Source of the DNA: JAABVY01 sp964496505
GTDB lineage: Bacteria; Zixibacteria; MSB-5A5; JAABVY01
Assembly: GCA_964496505.1 (NCBI GenBank)
Contig: CAZBZV010000031.1
Coordinates: forward strand, 1-46,332
DNA: 46,332 bases
Reading direction: 5' to 3'
The translations under genes and the position numbers were made by a program. Of the stretch, positions 43,104 to 46,332 are shown one piece after another. The notes under the pieces were generated by a model. The model did not search any database, was not told the DNA's origin, and worked only from the letters and a program-made list of their open reading frames with translations. The stretch's first letter is position 1. Every line of letters starts with the position of its first letter.

Positions 43104-43619
43104 ATGGCATCCAAAATATTTTTCACCGCAATAATATTTATATTAATCGCCTTCATAGCATTATCCGCCGATGATCCCCAGGCCACCGGCTCAAAACTGC
43201 CATTCGATATCGGTGATACTTTGCCGGATTCGATCGTGTTAGACTCATGTTTCGGCTTGTCTTTTAGCCCAATTTCGAGCTTTATTCCGATGCTTTGTCC
43301 AGTTATTATTGATGGAGTAGAGTATTGCTTTGAGATTTCAAATGAGTTGAGTTGGATTAAAATGATAGTAGTCTTCGATTCGTTATTTGTTTCGCCGGAA
43401 GGGCTTCGGATAGGGCAGGAATTCGGGCAAGCGCTATCCAAATGTATTCATTTGGAGTCTGTAGGTCAGCCATTTTATCAAATTTGCGCCAGGCTTCCTT
43501 CAGGCTGGTATGCCGCAGCCGGCTATTGGGTTCCTCCCGATGATACGACTGGATTGGCTGAAGATACAATAGAGTTTTTCTTTAAATATGGTCGTGATCC
43601 TGAGGTCGAAGAAAACTAA
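43104..43619 (+). CDS. Hypothetical secreted protein
   Basis: 171 residues with a signal peptide (ASKIFFTAIIFILIAFIALSA) and five cysteines after it. I recognise no domain. A good GGGGAG ribosome-binding site precedes the ATG, and a TATAAT at 43035-43040 may be its -10 box, though the -35 is weak. It probably acts in the periplasm or at the surface. Confidence 0.65.
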   Translation: MASKIFFTAIIFILIAFIALSADDPQATGSKLPFDIGDTLPDSIVLDSCFGLSFSPISSFIPMLCPVIIDGVEYCFEISNELSWIKMIVVFDSLFVSPEGLRIGQEFGQALSKCIHLESVGQPFYQICARLPSGWYAAAGYWVPPDDTTGLAEDTIEFFFKYGRDPEVEEN

Positions 43620-43640
43620 ACTGATGAGGCGCCAGGGTGC

Positions 43641-43658
43641 CCCAAGCTTCAGCTTGGG
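43641..43658. repeat. Short hairpin CCCAAGC-TTCA-GCTTGGG
   Basis: A perfect seven-base stem between the two small genes, preceded by GCGCCAGGGTG, which resembles the arm of the hairpin at 44433-44456. No T-run follows. Confidence 0.5.
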
Positions 43659-43685
43659 AAAAGACATTCTATTGGAGGAAATCAT

Positions 43686-44096
43686 ATGAAAATACAAAAA
43701 TGTTTCAGAATCTTACTTATTGTCGTTACTGTAATAATCGCATTGTTCATCGCAAATGTCTTTGCTGATAAAGAAGGCGCGAGTGATCATGATATCCATG
43801 TTAAGTGGATTTTGGATACCGTAAAAGACGGTGAATGCTATTTCCCAGAAAGTGGATTTGTCCCTGATGCGGAGAGCGCAATAAAAATAGCTGAGGCTGT
43901 ATGGGTGCCGATTTATGGTGAGGAGACAATCTTTGATGAACTGCCGTTCAATGCCACTTTGTTTGAGGATAGTCTCTGGATAGTCTATGGCTCTTTTAAT
44001 TATGGGGAAGAAGGGGACTTTGTGGCCGGGGGAGTCGCCCATGCCATAATCAGAAAGTCCGACGGTAGGGTTACTTGTGTAATACATGGCGAATAG
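43686..44096 (+). CDS. NTF2-fold YbbC/YhhH-family secreted protein
   Basis: A signal peptide or N-terminal anchor (about 8-27) precedes a compact domain: GFVPDAESAIKIAEAVWVPIYGEE, ELPFNATLFEDSLWIVYGS, GGVAHAIIRKSDGRVTCVIHG (given as separate key pieces). This is the pattern of the YbbC/YhhH (NTF2-fold) family. Some members have been proposed as immunity proteins of polymorphic toxins; many are orphans, so that role is not assumed. GGAGGAA precedes the ATG. No toxin gene is adjacent. Confidence 0.7.
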   Translation: MKIQKCFRILLIVVTVIIALFIANVFADKEGASDHDIHVKWILDTVKDGECYFPESGFVPDAESAIKIAEAVWVPIYGEETIFDELPFNATLFEDSLWIVYGSFNYGEEGDFVAGGVAHAIIRKSDGRVTCVIHGE

Positions 44097-44168
44097 AAGA
44101 AGTTATCCGGAGGTCAAGCCCCCCATAAAGGACGTCCCGACGGACTTGAATGGTTGACTTGACTATCT

Positions 44169-44482
44169 GTCAGAACTCGCAGAGTTTTGACCTGTAAAGA
44201 TTCCACTATGGGCTATTAAAGAGAGTAGGGAAGAACCCGGAGCGAAGTCCAGGACCCGGCCACTGACGGGGGGGGCGATTCTTCCTATTCTCATAAAATT
44301 CGCCGCGCACGCATTAAATGAATCTTGGGTGGCCTGCTCAAACTGTGTTTGGGCAGGTGTCGCTTTTGTATCAACACGCCCAAAGCAAGTTTGGGCGTGC
44401 CACCCGATTATATCAGTTTCCCATTGATGTGCGCGCCAGGTTCCCCAACCTGGCGCACCCGTCGGGAACGGGTTCCCGACGG
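44169..44482. repeat. Cluster of palindromic elements
   Basis: Five stems: 44169-44191 (GTCAGAACTC/GAGTTTTGAC), 44333-44357 (11 bases, one G-T), 44375-44399 (CACGCCCAAA/TTTGGGCGTG), 44433-44456 (GCGCCAGGTT/AACCTGGCGC, CCCC loop) and 44459-44482 (CCGTCGGGAA/TTCCCGACGG). The second and third are enclosed by GGGTGGC (44327-44333) and GCCACCC (44399-44405), making a three-way junction. They look like dispersed palindromic repeats that have collected here. Confidence 0.7.
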
Positions 44483-44497
44483 CACAATGTGTCATAC

Positions 44498-44533
44498 AAA
44501 AAAATAGGCGGGATCAATCAAAGGGGTCCCGCC
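44498..44533 (-). terminator. Terminator of the ECF sigma factor gene
   Basis: On the minus strand GGCGGGA and TCCCGCC (9 pairs with two inner ones) enclose a loop and are followed by TA and seven T, about 27 bases after the sigma stop. Confidence 0.75.
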
Positions 44534-44559
44534 CTACAAAATCATCTATCGAACTCGGT

Positions 44560-45261
44560 TTAATTTCCGCTTAGGGCATTCACATTATAAACCGTACCCA
44601 GATATCCGCCGTAGGTGCGTTTGAGTTCCTTGCGTAAGCGGATTCGCGCGCGATGCAGATACCATCTGACTGTCGCCTCAGGCATATCCAGTATCTCCGA
44701 GACCTCGTCGATCTGATGCCCCTCCAGGTCACGAAGTATAAAGGCCGCCTTCTGCTTGTCATTCAATGTGTCCGCAGCCTTCAGGATAATCCCGCGCAGC
44801 TTTTTGCGGTTCAGGATTTCTTCCGGATTATCCTCTTCGTTTTCCAGCGACTCGGAGTAATTGTCGATTAGCTCATGTTTATGGCGCTTGTGTTTGCGCA
44901 TGAAATCAATCGAGGCATTCACGGTGATTCTATAAAGCCAGGTTGAGAACTTTTTGGTAATGTCGAATTTGTTCAGGTTCTTGGCAGTCTTCACGAAGAC
45001 CATCTGCGCGATATCCTCTGCCTCATCATAATCGCCCACCATGCGAAACGCCACCGCCGCCACCTGGCGCTTGTAGCGCTCGATCAGGTCGTTAAAAGCA
45101 AGGTCCTCACCTTCGCGGATTTTCCTTATAATCTGAATCGTTTCATGCTCAAAACGCTCATTCGATTCAATTATATTTTTTTTGCCCTTGGGTCGTCCGC
45201 GGCCTTTGCTTTTCTTTTTATCTTTATCAGGTCCCGAGTTATCCGGCCTGTTTATCTTCAT
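44560..45261 (-). CDS. ECF-type RNA polymerase sigma factor with AT-hook-like N-terminal extension
   Basis: Region 2 (about 50-120) has the DYDEAEDIAQMVFVKTAKNL and FSTWLYRITVNASIDFMRKHKR pattern, and region 4 (about 155-215) has LNDKQKAAFILRDLEGHQIDEVSEIL then ATVRWYLHRARIRLRKEL. Both are standard for extracytoplasmic-function sigma factors. The N-terminal 35 residues are strongly basic and include RGRPKGKKN (Arg21 to Asn29), the core of an AT-hook; ordinary ECFs begin near region 2. The ATG is preceded on the minus strand by AAAGG. No anti-sigma gene is adjacent in this window. GGAACC motifs lie upstream and could be autoregulatory. Confidence 0.92.
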   Translation of the reverse strand: MKINRPDNSGPDKDKKKSKGRGRPKGKKNIIESNERFEHETIQIIRKIREGEDLAFNDLIERYKRQVAAVAFRMVGDYDEAEDIAQMVFVKTAKNLNKFDITKKFSTWLYRITVNASIDFMRKHKRHKHELIDNYSESLENEEDNPEEILNRKKLRGIILKAADTLNDKQKAAFILRDLEGHQIDEVSEILDMPEATVRWYLHRARIRLRKELKRTYGGYLGTVYNVNALSGN

Positions 45262-45608
45262 TATGCGACCTTTCTTGTCTCAATTCCAAGGTTCCAATTA
45301 TTAGAACACTTGCCCCAGCAGACTGTTCCGTCATCCCCGTAATCATTGGAAACCTCAAATGGTTCCAATAAACCGAAGACCTGTGAAGATCAATGCTGGT
45401 AATTTAGATTCCCCATATATCTTTTCGGATTCGCAAAGCTAATAAATTATAGATATTTTGCAAATCCGGATTAAATCCATGGGTTTTCTACACAAAAAAT
45501 CCAATTTGTTTCAGACTACGTAGTATATTTTCAGAAAATAGGGTACATTACAAGACAATACAGAATCTGTCCGGTATTATCTTAAAAAAATATAATGTTG
45601 ACAATTTG
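45262..45608. other. Intergenic region upstream of the ECF sigma gene
   Basis: AT-rich, 347 bases, no gene seen. It holds three GGTTCCAAT/ATTGGAAACC motifs near the sigma start (45290-45369) and a TTGACAA-T-TTGTCAA palindrome at its far end. Confidence 0.5.
45290..45369 (-). promoter_or_regulatory. Repeated GGAACC motifs upstream of the sigma gene
   Basis: On the minus strand ATTGGAACC occurs at 45290-45298 and 45361-45369, and its inverted form GGTTTCCAAT at 45345-45354. The last two form an inverted repeat with a six-base spacer. GGAAC is the usual -35 core of ECF-dependent promoters, so self-regulation is possible. No matching -10 is certain. Confidence 0.35.
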
Positions 45609-45612
45609 TCAA
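45598..45612. other. Perfect palindrome overlapping the peptidase stop
   Basis: TTGACAA-T-TTGTCAA. On the minus strand it follows the M23 gene and a T-run (seven T) lies about eight bases further on, so it may be a weak terminator; an operator is the alternative. Confidence 0.35.
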
Positions 45613-46332
45613 TTATTATCTGCAAGCCAGTTGCGGTTTAGAATGTAGTTCATGGGATTGATCCATTTGCCGTTGGATTTGACGGCGTAGTGGAGATGCG
45701 GTCCGGTGGATCTTCCGCTGTTGCCCATCTCAGCGATTTTATCGCCGCGCTTGACCTCCTGGCCGCGTCTTGCGGTGGCTTTCAGGATATGCCCGTAGTA
45801 GGTTTCGATGCCGTTGCCATGATCCAGGATCAGTGTGATACCCAGATGCCCCATTCGCCGGATCGCCTTGACCTTGCCATCAGCGCTGGCATAAATCGGT
45901 GTACCCTCGCGGTTGCAGATATCGATTCCGCTGTGCATCCGTTTGATTCCGGTGAACGGATCGGCACGCACACCAAAGCCGCGGGTGATATATCCCGAGG
46001 AGGGCATAATCGAGGGTGTGTGGTCAAGGTCTTCTTTCTTCTTAATCAGGGTATTATAAATCGTGTCGTACTGCTCGGTTTCGAAGGAGGAGAGACGCAC
46101 CAGCTCATCCAGACGGTTTTCGGTATTGAACGCGACCTGTTTGGCGTAGCTGGGTGTTTCCTCCGGTTTGAAAACAGGTCCGCCGATACCCAGCGCCCTT
46201 TCCTGCTCATCCACCATCGGCAGGCTGAAAATCGTCCGCAACTCCTTTTCCTTGTCAACCATCAGACTGTAATCTTCTTTCAGGTTTTCGATTTCGGAGG
46301 AGAAGTAGGAGACACGTGAGATCAAAAACTCA
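45609..46332 (-). CDS. M23-family metallopeptidase, LytM/NlpD type (5' end outside window)
   Basis: The frame is open to the window edge, so the N-terminus is missing. The TTG at 46325 is internal. A coiled-coil region (SSEIENLKEDYSLMVDKEKEL) precedes a linker and the LytM domain: GYITRGFGVRADPFTG, HSGIDI (zinc His and Asp), a GHLGITLILDHGNG strand, YGHI and HLHYAV (active-site and zinc His). Zinc residues are intact, so it is probably an active peptidoglycan endopeptidase rather than a NlpD-like activator. The missing part should include a membrane anchor. Confidence 0.92.
   Translation of the reverse strand, partial: EFLISRVSYFSSEIENLKEDYSLMVDKEKELRTIFSLPMVDEQERALGIGGPVFKPEETPSYAKQVAFNTENRLDELVRLSSFETEQYDTIYNTLIKKKEDLDHTPSIMPSSGYITRGFGVRADPFTGIKRMHSGIDICNREGTPIYASADGKVKAIRRMGHLGITLILDHGNGIETYYGHILKATARRGQEVKRGDKIAEMGNSGRSTGPHLHYAVKSNGKWINPMNYILNRNWLADNN

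Larger units (their letters stand above)
44097..44559. other. Hairpin-rich intergenic region before the sigma factor
   Basis: 463 bases without a supported gene. It holds at least six hairpins: five in a repeat cluster (44169-44482) and one terminator for the sigma gene (44498-44533). Short frames here show no ribosome-binding sites or coding bias. Confidence 0.7.

Noticed and set aside
44097..44559. CRISPR array in the hairpin-rich region
   Set aside because: The palindromes differ from one another and there are no regular repeats with spacers.
1..46332. tRNA or rRNA genes
   Set aside because: I saw no cloverleaf with a CCA-type acceptor or GTTCGA-type T-loop context in the intergenic regions, and no rRNA-like sequence.

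Overview
The window looks like a chromosomal segment from an uncultivated Gram-negative bacterium of the FCB (Fibrobacterota-Chlorobiota-Bacteroidota) superphylum. Candidate phylum Zixibacteria is the best guess. The clues are secreted proteins with dockerin-like tails built on NVSDAVxIINYVFI repeats, two DUF5916 outer-membrane proteins, and a response regulator fused to a PglZ domain (PorX type). Composition is moderate-GC, and TGA is used freely as a stop. The taxonomic call is inference; no rRNA gene is present to test it.

Layout. 1-459: 3' end of a nucleotidyltransferase/phosphomannomutase-type gene. 606-11212: a surface-polysaccharide operon with its own strong promoter (export protein, chain-length regulator, two sugar aminotransferases, flippase, glycosyltransferase, PglC-like phosphoglycosyltransferase, PglF-like dehydratase). 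11213-15408: serS followed by a PorY/PorX-like two-component pair. 15412-19139: a compact housekeeping run with overlapping starts (tsaE, tsaB, rimI, accD, folC). 19170-24785: a signalling block with a GAF histidine kinase, a REC-GAF-GAF histidine kinase, an NtrC-type sigma-54 activator and a degenerate GGDEF protein. 24796-29408 (minus strand): two tandem DUF5916 barrel proteins. 29717-33217: a NatAB-like ABC exporter and an S41 peptidase. 33586-36158: a MoxR-type ATPase with a VWA partner. 36420-42348: cell-surface proteins (a thrombospondin type-3 repeat/dockerin protein, a minus-strand barrel plus small cysteine-tailed protein, and a second dockerin-like protein interrupted by one in-frame TGA). 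42622-44096: three small genes, one of the NTF2-fold YbbC/YhhH type. 44169-44533: a cluster of hairpins. 44560-46332 (minus strand): an ECF sigma factor with an AT-hook-like N-terminus and a truncated M23 peptidase.

How the parts fit. The polysaccharide genes could together make a 4-amino-sugar-initiated glycan, flip it and export it, but no polymerase or acetyltransferase is present. The three regulators at 19170-24209 look like one phosphorelay ending in sigma-54 control. Two near-identical ATGT-N8-ACAT palindromes, one before the second DUF5916 gene and one before the S41 peptidase gene, suggest a shared repressor.

The most unusual observation is at 40879-42348. The frame stays open for 284 codons after a single TGA, which is followed at the right distance by a SECIS-like hairpin and would create a UxxC motif. 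It is either a selenoprotein of undescribed type or a freshly broken gene.
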